This document shows, one piece after another, positions 35,394-44,839 of a stretch of DNA of 64,000 nucleotides. The first letter of the stretch is position 1, and every line of letters starts with the position of its first letter. Below the pieces are notes generated by a model. It was not told where the DNA came from. It saw nothing but the letters and a program-made list of their open reading frames with translations, and did no database searches. Origin of the DNA: Candidatus Magnetocorallium paracelense (GTDB lineage: Bacteria > Nitrospirota > Thermodesulfovibrionia > Thermodesulfovibrionales > Magnetobacteriaceae). The position numbers and the translations under genes are program-made. The stretch covers positions 1 to 64,000 of the forward strand of contig JAREWP010000078.1 in the NCBI GenBank assembly GCA_029001845.1, given 5' to 3'.

Positions 35394-37355
35394 ATGGATA
35401 ATAAAATCACAATACTTCTAATAGAAGACAACGAAGACCATGTCGACCTCTTTAAAGATAACCTGGAGATGACATCCTTCTACAACGCTACCCTGGAAAT
35501 ATCCGAATCGATGGCCCAAGGCGTCAATCTGCTTCAAAAACAAAAATATGACATTCTCTTTCTTGACCTCACATTAAAAGACAGCGATATTGGCGAAACA
35601 TTGGAGAAAGTGAATGATTTGACAACATTTTGCCCTGTTGTCGTTCTCACCTCTTTGGATGACAGAAAAACAATTCTCGATGTTATACAAAAAGGCGCAG
35701 ATGACTGCTTACCAAAATCCGATTTATCTCCAAGCTTATTGGAAAGAAGTATTCAGTTTAATATAGATCGTCGAAAGGACAAACAGAAATTAATCGAAAG
35801 CGAACAAAGGTTCTCGGACCTTTATAATAATTCTCCCGATATGTATGTATCCGTGGACGCAGAAACTGCCGAAATTATCGAATGCAACCAGACATTGGCA
35901 GGTAAATTAAAGTATTCAAAAGAGGAAATTCATGGAAGAAAAATATTTGAACTCTACCATCCCGACTGCCTGGATGAGGTAAAGAGAGCCTTTAACTTAT
36001 TTGTTACAACCGGTGAAGTCCATGACGCTGAGCTGCATCTTATGCGAAAGGATGGCGGGAAACTGGACGTTCTGCTCAATGTCGCCGCCGTTAGGAATAA
36101 GGAAGGGAAAATATTACACAGTCGCTCCTGCTGGATAGATATTTCGGAAAAGAAAGCTGCAGAAAGAGAGAAACAGCGTGCATTCGAGAGTATGAGGCTT
36201 ATCCTGGATGGTCTGGAAGCACTCGTTTATGTCGCTGACATGGAGACTTACAGATTACTTTTTGTTAATAAAAGCATAAGGGATTATTATGGAGATATCG
36301 AAGGGAGTATTTGCTGGCAGGCATTACAAGATGATCTGACCGGCCCTTGCTCTTTTTGCACGAACGACAAACTTTTAGATCACAAAGGAAACTCTAAAGG
36401 GGTATATACTTGGGAATACTACAACAAAAAAGCGAAAAAATGTTTTTTAGTTCATGACAGGGCGATAGAGTGGGTTACAGGTAAAATCGTTAAACTCGAA
36501 ATTGCCACCGATATTACCGAAAAAATGTTAATGGAGAAAAAGCTTAAAGAGCTGAATGAGAATCTTGAAAAACAAGTAGCAATAGAAGTAACCTCTCGCC
36601 TGAAAGCGGAAGAGGAGAAAAAAGCGCATGAAGCGATTTTAATACAGCAATCCAAGATAGCGGCAATGGGTGAAATGATCGGAGCGATAGCCCACCAGTG
36701 GAGGCAGCCCTTAAATGCACTGGGGATCATGATACAGGATATTCAGGACGCCTATGAATATGGAGAGTTAAGCGAAAAATATATAAACGACATCGTAAGA
36801 AAATCGGTAAATCAAATACAGTTTATGTCAGGAACAATAAACGATTTCAGGAACTTTTATAAGACTTCTAAAATCAGAGAGACCTTCAATGTAGTGAAGG
36901 CCATAACCTCAGCCACCTCTCTCCTGGAAGCCCAATTTAGCTTCCATACCATAAGCATAAATATGAAATCCTCAAAGAACGGAACTCTTGCCGTGACAGG
37001 TTACTTAAATGAGTTTAAACAGGCAGTTCTGAATATTGTAAGTAACGCGGGAAGTGCGATTATTGAAGCACGGCAAGAGGGGATGTCAGTCGAAGAAACA
37101 GGCGAGATTTTAATAGATATCTCTCAGGAAAAGGAGATAATTATCATAAATATTTGCAATAGAGGCAAACACATTCCGGAAGAGATAATAGGCAGGATTT
37201 TCGAACCCTATTTTACGACAAAAAATCCTGCCGAGGGAACCGGTATCGGTCTCTATATGTCAAAAATGATTATCGAAAAAAATATGGGCGGTAAATTGTA
37301 TGCAAAAAATATTGTAAATGGAGTGAAGTTTACAATAGAGCTGTTAGGAAACTAA
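35394..37355 (+). CDS. REC-PAS-PAS-histidine kinase, 'HQWRQPLN' type
   Basis: The 653-residue soluble kinase joins a receiver (1-125, phospho-Asp in 'ILFLDLTLKD'), a PAS domain and a second PAS-like domain. That second domain has a Cys cluster in 'SICWQALQDDLTGPCSFCTND'. The core has His434 in 'GAIAHQWRQPLNAL' and an HATPase ending 'FEPYFTTKNPAEGTGIGLYMSK'. The receiver matches the preceding kinase (shared 'LFKDNLEMTSFY' and 'KGADDCLPKSDLSPSLLER'). The catalytic core matches the kinase at 27213. The gene therefore looks like a recombination of its neighbours. It is the last member of the operon beginning at 30029. Confidence 0.92.
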   Translation: MDNKITILLIEDNEDHVDLFKDNLEMTSFYNATLEISESMAQGVNLLQKQKYDILFLDLTLKDSDIGETLEKVNDLTTFCPVVVLTSLDDRKTILDVIQKGADDCLPKSDLSPSLLERSIQFNIDRRKDKQKLIESEQRFSDLYNNSPDMYVSVDAETAEIIECNQTLAGKLKYSKEEIHGRKIFELYHPDCLDEVKRAFNLFVTTGEVHDAELHLMRKDGGKLDVLLNVAAVRNKEGKILHSRSCWIDISEKKAAEREKQRAFESMRLILDGLEALVYVADMETYRLLFVNKSIRDYYGDIEGSICWQALQDDLTGPCSFCTNDKLLDHKGNSKGVYTWEYYNKKAKKCFLVHDRAIEWVTGKIVKLEIATDITEKMLMEKKLKELNENLEKQVAIEVTSRLKAEEEKKAHEAILIQQSKIAAMGEMIGAIAHQWRQPLNALGIMIQDIQDAYEYGELSEKYINDIVRKSVNQIQFMSGTINDFRNFYKTSKIRETFNVVKAITSATSLLEAQFSFHTISINMKSSKNGTLAVTGYLNEFKQAVLNIVSNAGSAIIEARQEGMSVEETGEILIDISQEKEIIIINICNRGKHIPEEIIGRIFEPYFTTKNPAEGTGIGLYMSKMIIEKNMGGKLYAKNIVNGVKFTIELLGN

Positions 37356-37369
37356 ATGATTTAATCAAA

Positions 37370-38122
37370 CTACAACATCTTTACAAGCAAAGCGACTATA
37401 ACAATGCCTGTCGCTACGACAGCTCCCAATTTTACTGTAAGACGAAGTTCCAGAGTATCGATTCTGTTTTCAAGCTTTGAAGTCTCGCTATCGATTTTCT
37501 CCTCAAGTTCTGATTTGAGATTCCTGATCTCGCCTTCAAGTCGCGCAGCTTCCGACTCTATCTTGCCTTCAAGCCGTGCAGTTTCCGACTTTATCTCGCC
37601 CTCAAGCAGTGCGGACTTCGACTCTATCTTGCCTTCAAGCCGTGCAGCTTCCGACTCTATCTTGCCTTCAAGTCGTGCAGCTTCCGACTCTATCTTGCCT
37701 TCAAGCCGTGCAGCTTCCGACTCTATTTTGCCTTCAAGCCGTGCAGCTTCCGACTCTATCTTGCCTTCAAGCCGTGCAGCTTCCGACTCTATCTTGCCTT
37801 CAAGTCGTGCAGCTTCCGACTCTATTTTGCCTTCAAGCTGTGCAGCTTCCGACTCTATCTTGCCTTCAAGCCGTGCAGCTTCCGACTCTATCTTGCCTTC
37901 AAGCCGTGCGGACTCCGACTCTATTTTACCTTCAATCCCGGTAAGTCTTTCATTAACCTTGCCTATTTCCTCGCTAAGCCTTCTTTCAAGACGTTCTTCA
38001 GCAATAAGAATCGCTTCATGCCTGGCTTTCACGTCTACTTCACTTATTATATCGACCAGGGACTCGGCAGCCCTGTCACCAAGCCTGTCTCTCAATGGTT
38101 CCGGAATTGTTATTACAGCCAT
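37370..38122 (-). CDS. Coiled-coil membrane protein with 11-residue tandem repeats (DUF1640/CCDC90-like)
   Basis: The 250-residue protein has an N-terminal 'IPEPLRDRLGDRAAESLVDI' segment and 'AILIAEERLERRLSEEIGKV', shared with the paralogue at 44840. About fourteen 11-residue units of the type G-K-I-E-S-E-A-A-R-L-E form a long coiled coil. One C-terminal membrane helix ('KLGAVVATGIVIVALLVKML') ends it. The layout matches small DUF1640-like proteins, but the coil is roughly doubled in length. Function is unknown; tethering or oligomerisation at the membrane is inferred. Start 38122 is chosen by alignment to the paralogue, since an ATG fifteen bases upstream is equally unsupported by a Shine-Dalgarno. 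Confidence 0.75.
   Translation of the reverse strand: MAVITIPEPLRDRLGDRAAESLVDIISEVDVKARHEAILIAEERLERRLSEEIGKVNERLTGIEGKIESESARLEGKIESEAARLEGKIESEAAQLEGKIESEAARLEGKIESEAARLEGKIESEAARLEGKIESEAARLEGKIESEAARLEGKIESEAARLEGKIESKSALLEGEIKSETARLEGKIESEAARLEGEIRNLKSELEEKIDSETSKLENRIDTLELRLTVKLGAVVATGIVIVALLVKML
37530..37932. repeat. 33-bp tandem repeat (minisatellite) inside the coiled-coil gene
   Basis: About twelve copies of a 33-base unit beginning TTGCCTTCAAGCCGTGCAGC lie head to tail and in frame. Copies differ by only one to three bases, mostly C/T changes, so the array is recent or homogenised and probably variable in length between strains. Confidence 0.95.
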
Positions 38123-38215
38123 GTATTTAGTATACATACTTTATACTCAAAAAACAACAGGGAAAGCCGAAACCGGCACAGGAATTATCAATGGAGTATA
38201 GCACAACGCTATTTA

Positions 38216-38374
38216 ACTAAAAACAGCATTTAGCTGTTAGCCATCAGTTATCAGCTTTTTAATTGCAACACTTTTAGGTTCAAAACAGATTCACCCACAA
38301 GGTGAAGCTTATTATTGACATAACATCAATTCTTTCCTTAGCTGAAGGCTGACAGCTGATTACTGTTTTAGGTT
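38216..38374. repeat. Dispersed repeat family A, complete copy (reverse orientation)
   Basis: CTAAAAACAGCATTTAGCTG and GCTGACAGCTGATTACTGTTTTAG are the ends. Compared with 26890-27038 the interior reads as its reverse complement (ATTATTGACATAACATCAAT). Confidence 0.9.
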
Positions 38375-38575
38375 AAAAAGACTCACTGATCCTATTGCAA
38401 TATTGCAATCAGTTGCCTGCAAATAATTGCATTTTTATAAAAGTAACTTCAGGCGGCAACCTTTATAAATATAAAGAGAATCAAACTATCGACGTTCAAA
38501 AAACTTTTTAGCGCTCATTTCCTAAATGAGCTAAACAGTGGCCAGAGTTACGATGCACTTTTTAATCCTGCCGAC

Positions 38576-38596
38576 GGACTGTTTGGGAAACAGTCC
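38576..38596. repeat. Small palindrome shared with 59391
   Basis: GGACTGTTT-GGG-AAACAGTCC is a perfect short hairpin. It is followed by CCTGCATTTTGGC, which recurs after the second copy near 59391-59411. Confidence 0.65.
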
Positions 38597-38634
38597 CTGC
38601 ATTTTGGCTTATTTTATGCATATACTGAAATTGA

Positions 38635-38757
38635 TATCAGCTATCAGCCTTCAGCTTAAGAAATACTTGACATTATGCGAAAAAACACCATCCGGCAGGC
38701 GAGTATAATGTAGGCTGTAAGTTGTTGAAACTGAAAAGCTGACAGCTGACTGCTAAA
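38635..38757. repeat. Dispersed repeat family A copy
   Basis: GATATCAGCTATCAGCCTTC and GAAAAGCTGACAGCTGACTG are its inverted ends. The middle is diverged. It lies directly upstream of the haem-protein gene and contains a TATAAT at 38704. Confidence 0.8.
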
Positions 38758-38810
38758 GGCTTATCTTTTGGAACAAAATAGTTATAAAAATGACAAAGGG
38801 AGGTAGAATT

Positions 38811-39380
38811 ATGAGACTGTTTGTAATTTTAGTCATGGTATGCATGCTCTTTACAAGTATGGCTTCTGCAAATACGCTTGAGGAGAGGGCGCAGGCGAGC
38901 CGGGATGCGATCAAGGAATTTATTGCTGAGCTAAAAGGAGAACTGATGAAAAGCATGAGCAAAGAAGGACCTGCAGAATCGATACCTCTTTGCCGGGAAA
39001 AAGCGCCTGAAATTGCCGCCTCCATTTCTAAAGAAAAGGGCTGGACCATTGGCAGGACGACCCTGAAGCTCAGAAACACAGCAAATGCGCCTGACTGGTG
39101 GGAGTTCAAATACTTGTTGAAATTCGAAGAGCAGAGAAAGAAAGGAAAAGGAGTATCAACACTGGAACATTACGAGATAACCGATAGAGGGGGGGAAAAG
39201 GTTTTTAGATACATCAAAGCAATCCCCATAATGCAAAAGCCCTGTCTAATGTGTCACGGAGTCACTCTGCCAAAAGATGTGAAAGATGCAATGGACAAAA
39301 ACTACCCATATGACAACGCCACAGGGTACAATGCAGGTGAAATTCGAGGCGCATTTACGATAATTCAGCCTTTGGAGTGA
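38811..39380 (+). CDS. Secreted c-type haem protein, DUF3365/Tll0287-like
   Basis: The 189-residue precursor has a signal peptide ending 'MASANT'. A helical PAS-like domain follows, with one c-type haem motif 'CLMCHG' near residue 150. Family-typical text includes 'IPLCREKAPEIAASISKEKGWTIGRTTLKLRN' (split here by residue numbers 55-90), 'NAPDWWEF' and 'GEIRGAFTI'. Tll0287-like proteins are periplasmic single-haem proteins thought to act in redox or gas sensing. GGGAGGTAGAATT precedes the ATG at 38811. Its 3' end overlaps that of the giant kinase gene by 16 bases on the opposite strand. Confidence 0.87.
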   Translation: MRLFVILVMVCMLFTSMASANTLEERAQASRDAIKEFIAELKGELMKSMSKEGPAESIPLCREKAPEIAASISKEKGWTIGRTTLKLRNTANAPDWWEFKYLLKFEEQRKKGKGVSTLEHYEITDRGGEKVFRYIKAIPIMQKPCLMCHGVTLPKDVKDAMDKNYPYDNATGYNAGEIRGAFTIIQPLE

Positions 39381-42300
39381 TTTACATCATATCGATCTTG
39401 TACATCTTCAATTTCAATCTTAAACTCAGCGCCGGATTGAACGTTTCTGACACTCAATCCGGCGCCCATTTCATTTTCTATGATTGATTTTGCCATGAAC
39501 AGCCCGATACCTGTTCCCTGTTTCATATGTTTTGTGCTGAAATAGGGATCGAACACTCTGTCAACAGGCTCTTCATATATACCGCCTCCGTTGTCGGAAA
39601 TGGTTATAATGCCATTATTTGTAAATTCCTCCCTATAAAGGCGTACTTTTATTTGACTATTTTTAACATTTCTCTCTCTCAGAATTTCCACGGCATTAAC
39701 AAGAATCTTGATGACAGCCTGAGAGAAGTCATTGGGATACCCTGTGATCGTTAAATCCTCCCTGATGTCCAGCTCTATGGTAATGTTGTAGCTTGCAATA
39801 AAGTCGTTTGTAATGGCTATACTCTTTCTCAGCGCATCTGCCAGATTGAATTTTTCCTTCTTTTTATTGGAGCAATAAACCTTTCTGAAATTATTGATTG
39901 TACCGGAGAGATGATTCAATTGGTTCATCGTTTTTTTTACCGTTTCTTTGAGATACCTTTCATTCAACTCGCCGTATTTATAAGCGTCTTCTATACCCTG
40001 CACCATAATACCTGCCGCATTAAGAGGTTGCCTCCAGTGATGAGAAATATTCACCAATATTTCTCCCATCGTTGCCTGTCGTGACTGTTTCAACACCAAA
40101 AGATCTTTCTCCCTGTTTCTTTCCACCTCTTCAGCGACTTTCCGCTTCAGATTTTTGTTTAACTCTTCAAGCTTTGTCGAGCTTTTATATAACCGATCAT
40201 AGAGTAGTGAGTTTTCAAGAGAAATTGCAATTTGGGATAACAGCATTTTTAACAGTTCCACATTCTCCATAGTAAACGCATTGGTTGTCAGATTGTTTTC
40301 CAGATAAAGCACTGCAATTAACCTTTCAAGATAAAAAACAGGAGTACACAGGATCGATCTCGGCTCTTTCCGAATGATATAAGAATCATGACGAAATAAT
40401 TCATCTTTCAGTGCATCCTCCATTATGACATCCTTCTTTGTGCGAATAACATAACGAACCACAGATTCGGACAGTTCGTGGCATTGACTCAATGGCTGAG
40501 ACTGAAGAACGGCAATATCATCAATGTCAACGGCAGCCTTACACTCGATGACAGGATCGTTTTCAGGATTCAGTATTAGAAATCCTCTGCCGGCCCCGGC
40601 ATTCTCAATGATAATCCTCATAATTTTCAGCATGAGTCGCCCAGTGTTTACTTCACCGGAGATGGCCTGAGAGGCCTTTATTACAGTAATCAAATCGAGT
40701 GATTTGAAGGGGATTTTATTTTCCATTCGTGAAAATCCGATGATAGCCTCCCCCAGAAGAGATTGAAACCTCATTGTCAGTTGAACGCTCTTGGCCTTGG
40801 CCTTCAATTTTTCGTACAATCTAAGCGCCTGACTCAAATAAAGACCGGCAAATCGCTTCTTTCCCCTTTTTAACCAGTATATGGCAGCCAATTCATTACC
40901 CAGGGCTTCATATTGTGGAAATCCGTATTTTTTGGCATTGTCGATTGCCTGGTCGTAAATATCCATTGACCCAAGAACATCTCCCTTTAAAGCCGTGATC
41001 TCGGCGAAAAATATCCTTTCAGGAGAGCTGAAATTAACATATGAAGCAGCAGCGCATTTACGGATAAATGAATAATATTTTTCAATATACTCCCCAAATT
41101 TCTCTTTCTCTTTTTCATTGGAGTTCTCATAAAGAGAAATCAACATAAGGCCGGCGTAAAAACGAATTTCCATGCCCTCCATCATAACGTCGAGTGGAGA
41201 GTTGTCAATAAAAGCCCTTTCAGGGGCGGCAGTGCAATCTTTTAACAGATAATCGTTTTGCAACTTATAAAGGTCGAACTGCGCCAAAAACATAGGAGAC
41301 GAAGAAAAAGTCCGGATAAAATCTTTCTCCGAAAATCCGTTATAATCGAAATCGGTCGATATCGTGCTGTCTCCCGACAAATTCAGGAGAAAACCTTTAT
41401 ACATTTGATTTAACAAATACATAGGGCTCATATGAAGTTTATCTACACAGGCAAGCACTTCTTCTACTCTTTCCAGACAGGCAGTGAAATTTTGTCCTGC
41501 CGAAATGTATCTTCTAATACTGTTCGTCACGCAATAGGAAGTATATATAAGCTCCCCCGATTCCAAACCGGCCTCATAGGCCTTCGCCAAAAGTCGGGGA
41601 CTCTCTTTGACATGCATTTTCCAGTGGCTCACAAAGCTTCCAAAGGCGTTATACAATCTGCATGTAAGTTCCCGATTATGCATTATTTCTTCATGTATCT
41701 TTAATCCTGTGTCTCCAAATTTATAGGCTCTTTCATAATCCTGAAACTCGCTTATAAGAGTAAGCGCGTAAGCCATGCATCCCCAACCGGTATATGCAGA
41801 AATACCATGCTCTAAGGAAAGATTCACCATCTTAACGGCAATTACCTTAAAATAAGAGGGGGCTGCATGAAAAACACATTCCACGATTGAGCTGAATATC
41901 TTCATGATCAGATTATAAACCCTCTCTTTATTGATAGTAAGCAGTAAAAGATCGGACGGTTCCTTATTGCCCGTTCTTTTTTTGAGAAGATCGAGCTCTC
42001 TGTTAAAGTATTGATCTACAGCGCCCTCGTTATCGGGTGAAGGTAACATTATATTAAATGCGGCAAGCGCTTTTATACCCGATTGTATTGCATCCATGTA
42101 TTCTCCGCGAGCCGAACATTGGACAATACGGATAATATAGAGTTGTCCCCGATCAAAATCGGAGCGACAGAACCGGAAAGCGTTTTCCAAAACGTCCAAC
42201 GTCTTTTGAAAATTTCCATGTAAAAAAAGAGATTCACCATATTCTTTATGAATTCTGAAAGTTAAATCATAGTGATCGTCCCATTTATTTTCAGGTAAGA

Positions 42301-44584
42301 GCATCAAGGTCATTTCGAAGTACTCCCCTGCCGCTTTGCAGGCGTTGGACTCTTTAATTTTAAATCCCGCTTTGGCGTTGAGTTCGGCCAGCTTCAGGCG
42401 CTCCTGCTTATCTGTTATTAACCTGCTGCCTGCATTGAATTGTTCGACGATTTCAAACAATCCTTCCGTCTCTATATAGTCAGGCAAATTCTTTAACAGC
42501 ATCCGTCCTGTCATAAGATGAAAGGACTCTCGTTGATTGTCGGGAATTAACGAGTAGGCCGACTCCCGTACTCTATCGTGTATGAACCTGTAAGTATTAA
42601 GGGATTGAATATATATGATCATTCCTGCATCCAATAAGGGCCGGAGATCGTTCGATACCTCCTTAATGGTTTTACCGACAACAGCCGAGACAGAGAGGGA
42701 TGTAAAAGAGTTGCCAATACATGAAGCGGGCTTTATTAGTTTCAGTGAAGATTCCGGCAATGTTTTCATTCTGTCAACCATCAGATCGACCACATTTTCA
42801 CCGGCTCTGGCCTTATAAATTTGTTCCATATCCCACTGCCAGCCGCCTATGCTTTTAAATGTTATGGAACGTTCATCATACAATCCCTGCAGAAAGGCTT
42901 TCGCAAAGAATGGATTTCCCTCTGTCCTGTCATAGACTAAATCGGAGAGACCTTCTACACTTTCTTGCGGATAATGCAGAATGTCGGCAATCAGATTGTT
43001 CACATCTTCCCTGTTAAGCGGAGAAAGTATGATTTTATGTATAACGACCCCTTCATCTGAGATTCGATCGAGAGCAATCACAGCAGGGTGCAGGTTGTCC
43101 ACTTCATTGTCGCGATAGGCGCAAATCATAAAAAAGTGATTCAGCTCCTTATCGGACATTATCAGCTTTATCAGATCCAGGCTGGCGGAATCAGCCCATT
43201 GCAAATCGTCCAGAAAGAGAACAAGCGGATGCTCCCTGGCTGTAAAAAGCTTGACAAAATTGAGAAAAACGAGATTAAATCGGTTTTGCCTCTCGACCGG
43301 GCCGACTTCCGGTAAGAGAGGCTGCTCTCCAATTATCAGCTTTATCTCCTCTATGACATCGGTAATTATTCTCCCGTTTACTCCAATGGCTGACAATATT
43401 CGTGTTTTCCAGACAGAAAGATTCTCTTCGCTCTCTCCAAGAAGTTGTTTTATCAAATTGCGAAATGCCTGTACAATAGCGCTATAGGCGATATTTCTTT
43501 TAAATTGGTCAAACTTGCCAGATATGAAAAAACCCTTTCTAAGGGTAATGGGCTTACTGATTTCATGTACGAGAGTAGACTTTCCGACACCGGAATAACC
43601 TGTCACAGCAAGAACTTCGACAGCGCCTTTTCCCGTGTTCTCAAAGACTTCCAGTAATTTCTCTATCTCGGTTTCTCTGCCATACAATTTTTCCGGGATA
43701 TTGAATTTTTCAGCAATATCGCAACCGGCGACGGGAAAATCGTTGATACAATTTTGTGTTAAAATATCGTCACGACATTTCTCAAGGTCCCTCCGTAATC
43801 CCTCTGCGCTCTGATAACGTTCTTCAGGCGACTTCGCCAGCAGCTTCATTATTATATTAGAAATTTGAATAGGGATTTTATCTGTAACTTCCGAAACAAG
43901 GGGAGGGCGCCTGGCTATATGGCTGTGTACAAGCTCCAGGGTATTCTTGCTGTCAAAGGGACGCTTTTCGGCAAAGCACTCATAAAGAAAGACTCCCAAA
44001 GAGTAGAGATCGGTGCGGTAATCGATTGAACGATTAATTCTTCCGCTTTGTTCCGGTGAGATGTAGTAAATGAAATCAATTGGCGCGTTATAGCTTACAC
44101 TTTCCGGTTTTTCACGTTTTAATGTTGTGGAAATACTGAAATCGGTAATCTTGAGTTTCCCGGATTCAGGGTTAAATATAAAAGCCGAAGGCCTTATGCT
44201 TTTGTGAATGACATTGTTATTATGAATGTCTCTTACAAGAGCGGCGGCTTTTTCCGCTAAGAAGAGTATTTCTTCAATGGCAAAAACTCTACTCGACAAA
44301 TAGTTTTCTACAAAAGAACCGCCTGGGTCTTCATATACAAGCTGCGGAAGGTCACCATATTTTTCAAGTGCATATGGTTTAACAATGCTGTCGTTGTTAA
44401 GAGAAAGAGCAATATTAAATTCATGTTCATACAGAGCATCATGGGACTCTGTATAAGACGCCTGTTTCGGGATTTTTAATAAAACCGGAAGATTGTCGTA
44501 ATCCCTTATTGCCCTATAAATGTCATAGTAAGAGCAATCACAAATTGACGTCAATGCAGTATATCCCGCTTGAGGTGTAGACAT
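39365..44584 (-). CDS. Trifunctional Ser/Thr-kinase-like / AAA ATPase / GAF / histidine kinase
   Basis: The 1739-residue protein begins with a eukaryotic-type kinase fold (about 1-275). The catalytic loop reads 'HNNNVIHKSIRPSAF' (HKS for HRD) and the metal motif 'ITDFSIST' (DFS for DFG), so catalysis is doubtful. A STAND-type ATPase follows (P-loop 'GYSGVGKSTLVHEI', 'LVLFLDDLQWAD'). A long helical TPR-like region runs to about 1220. A GAF domain (about 1265-1430) and a histidine-kinase core with His1515 in 'ISHHWRQPLNAAG' end in an HATPase ('FDPYFSTKHMKQGTGIGLFMAK'). This architecture is known in cyanobacteria, Leptospira and deltaproteobacteria; inputs are rarely known. AGGAA precedes the ATG. 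No regulator gene is attached. Two coiled-coil paralogues flank it. Confidence 0.92.
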   Translation of the reverse strand: MSTPQAGYTALTSICDCSYYDIYRAIRDYDNLPVLLKIPKQASYTESHDALYEHEFNIALSLNNDSIVKPYALEKYGDLPQLVYEDPGGSFVENYLSSRVFAIEEILFLAEKAAALVRDIHNNNVIHKSIRPSAFIFNPESGKLKITDFSISTTLKREKPESVSYNAPIDFIYYISPEQSGRINRSIDYRTDLYSLGVFLYECFAEKRPFDSKNTLELVHSHIARRPPLVSEVTDKIPIQISNIIMKLLAKSPEERYQSAEGLRRDLEKCRDDILTQNCINDFPVAGCDIAEKFNIPEKLYGRETEIEKLLEVFENTGKGAVEVLAVTGYSGVGKSTLVHEISKPITLRKGFFISGKFDQFKRNIAYSAIVQAFRNLIKQLLGESEENLSVWKTRILSAIGVNGRIITDVIEEIKLIIGEQPLLPEVGPVERQNRFNLVFLNFVKLFTAREHPLVLFLDDLQWADSASLDLIKLIMSDKELNHFFMICAYRDNEVDNLHPAVIALDRISDEGVVIHKIILSPLNREDVNNLIADILHYPQESVEGLSDLVYDRTEGNPFFAKAFLQGLYDERSITFKSIGGWQWDMEQIYKARAGENVVDLMVDRMKTLPESSLKLIKPASCIGNSFTSLSVSAVVGKTIKEVSNDLRPLLDAGMIIYIQSLNTYRFIHDRVRESAYSLIPDNQRESFHLMTGRMLLKNLPDYIETEGLFEIVEQFNAGSRLITDKQERLKLAELNAKAGFKIKESNACKAAGEYFEMTLMLLPENKWDDHYDLTFRIHKEYGESLFLHGNFQKTLDVLENAFRFCRSDFDRGQLYIIRIVQCSARGEYMDAIQSGIKALAAFNIMLPSPDNEGAVDQYFNRELDLLKKRTGNKEPSDLLLLTINKERVYNLIMKIFSSIVECVFHAAPSYFKVIAVKMVNLSLEHGISAYTGWGCMAYALTLISEFQDYERAYKFGDTGLKIHEEIMHNRELTCRLYNAFGSFVSHWKMHVKESPRLLAKAYEAGLESGELIYTSYCVTNSIRRYISAGQNFTACLERVEEVLACVDKLHMSPMYLLNQMYKGFLLNLSGDSTISTDFDYNGFSEKDFIRTFSSSPMFLAQFDLYKLQNDYLLKDCTAAPERAFIDNSPLDVMMEGMEIRFYAGLMLISLYENSNEKEKEKFGEYIEKYYSFIRKCAAASYVNFSSPERIFFAEITALKGDVLGSMDIYDQAIDNAKKYGFPQYEALGNELAAIYWLKRGKKRFAGLYLSQALRLYEKLKAKAKSVQLTMRFQSLLGEAIIGFSRMENKIPFKSLDLITVIKASQAISGEVNTGRLMLKIMRIIIENAGAGRGFLILNPENDPVIECKAAVDIDDIAVLQSQPLSQCHELSESVVRYVIRTKKDVIMEDALKDELFRHDSYIIRKEPRSILCTPVFYLERLIAVLYLENNLTTNAFTMENVELLKMLLSQIAISLENSLLYDRLYKSSTKLEELNKNLKRKVAEEVERNREKDLLVLKQSRQATMGEILVNISHHWRQPLNAAGIMVQGIEDAYKYGELNERYLKETVKKTMNQLNHLSGTINNFRKVYCSNKKKEKFNLADALRKSIAITNDFIASYNITIELDIREDLTITGYPNDFSQAVIKILVNAVEILRERNVKNSQIKVRLYREEFTNNGIITISDNGGGIYEEPVDRVFDPYFSTKHMKQGTGIGLFMAKSIIENEMGAGLSVRNVQSGAEFKIEIEDVQDRYDVNHSKG

Positions 44585-44604
44585 TTCCTGGTATTCAGAA
44601 TACT

Positions 44605-44642
44605 ATTTGTAACGGCTTAGGTGAACAAACTGAAGACTTTCA
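44605..44642. repeat. Fragment related to repeat family H
   Basis: ATTTGTAACGGCTTAGGTGA and the following CTGAAGACTTTCAG resemble the left end of the element at 58226-58385. Confidence 0.5.
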
Positions 44643-44668
44643 GTTAACAACAGGCAGGATCTATAATC

Positions 44669-44830
44669 CTAAAAAAAGCAGTCAACTATCAGCGGTCAGC
44701 CTTCAGCTAAAGAAAAAATTGATGTTATGCCAAAATAAGCTTCACCTTATGGGTGAACCTGTTTTGAACGATAACGTGTTGCAATTAAAAAGCTGATAGC
44801 TGATGGCTGACAGCTAAGTGCTTTTTTTAG
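44669..44830. repeat. Dispersed repeat family A, complete copy
   Basis: CTAAAAAAAGCAGTCAACTATC and GACAGCTAAGTGCTTTTTTTAG are the ends. The interior hairpin reads CTTCACCTTATGGGTGAA. It lies between the giant kinase and the coiled-coil paralogue. Confidence 0.92.
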
Positions 44831-44839
44831 ATAATTTAA

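Noticed and set aside
37530-37932. CRISPR array
   Set aside because: The 33-base units are directly adjacent without spacers and are in frame within a coding region.
37404-38201. Long plus-strand frames opposite the coiled-coil gene
   Set aside because: They are Ser/Pro-rich or Leu/Gln-rich shadows created by the 33-bp tandem repeat; the minus-strand frame has the paralogue and membrane helix.
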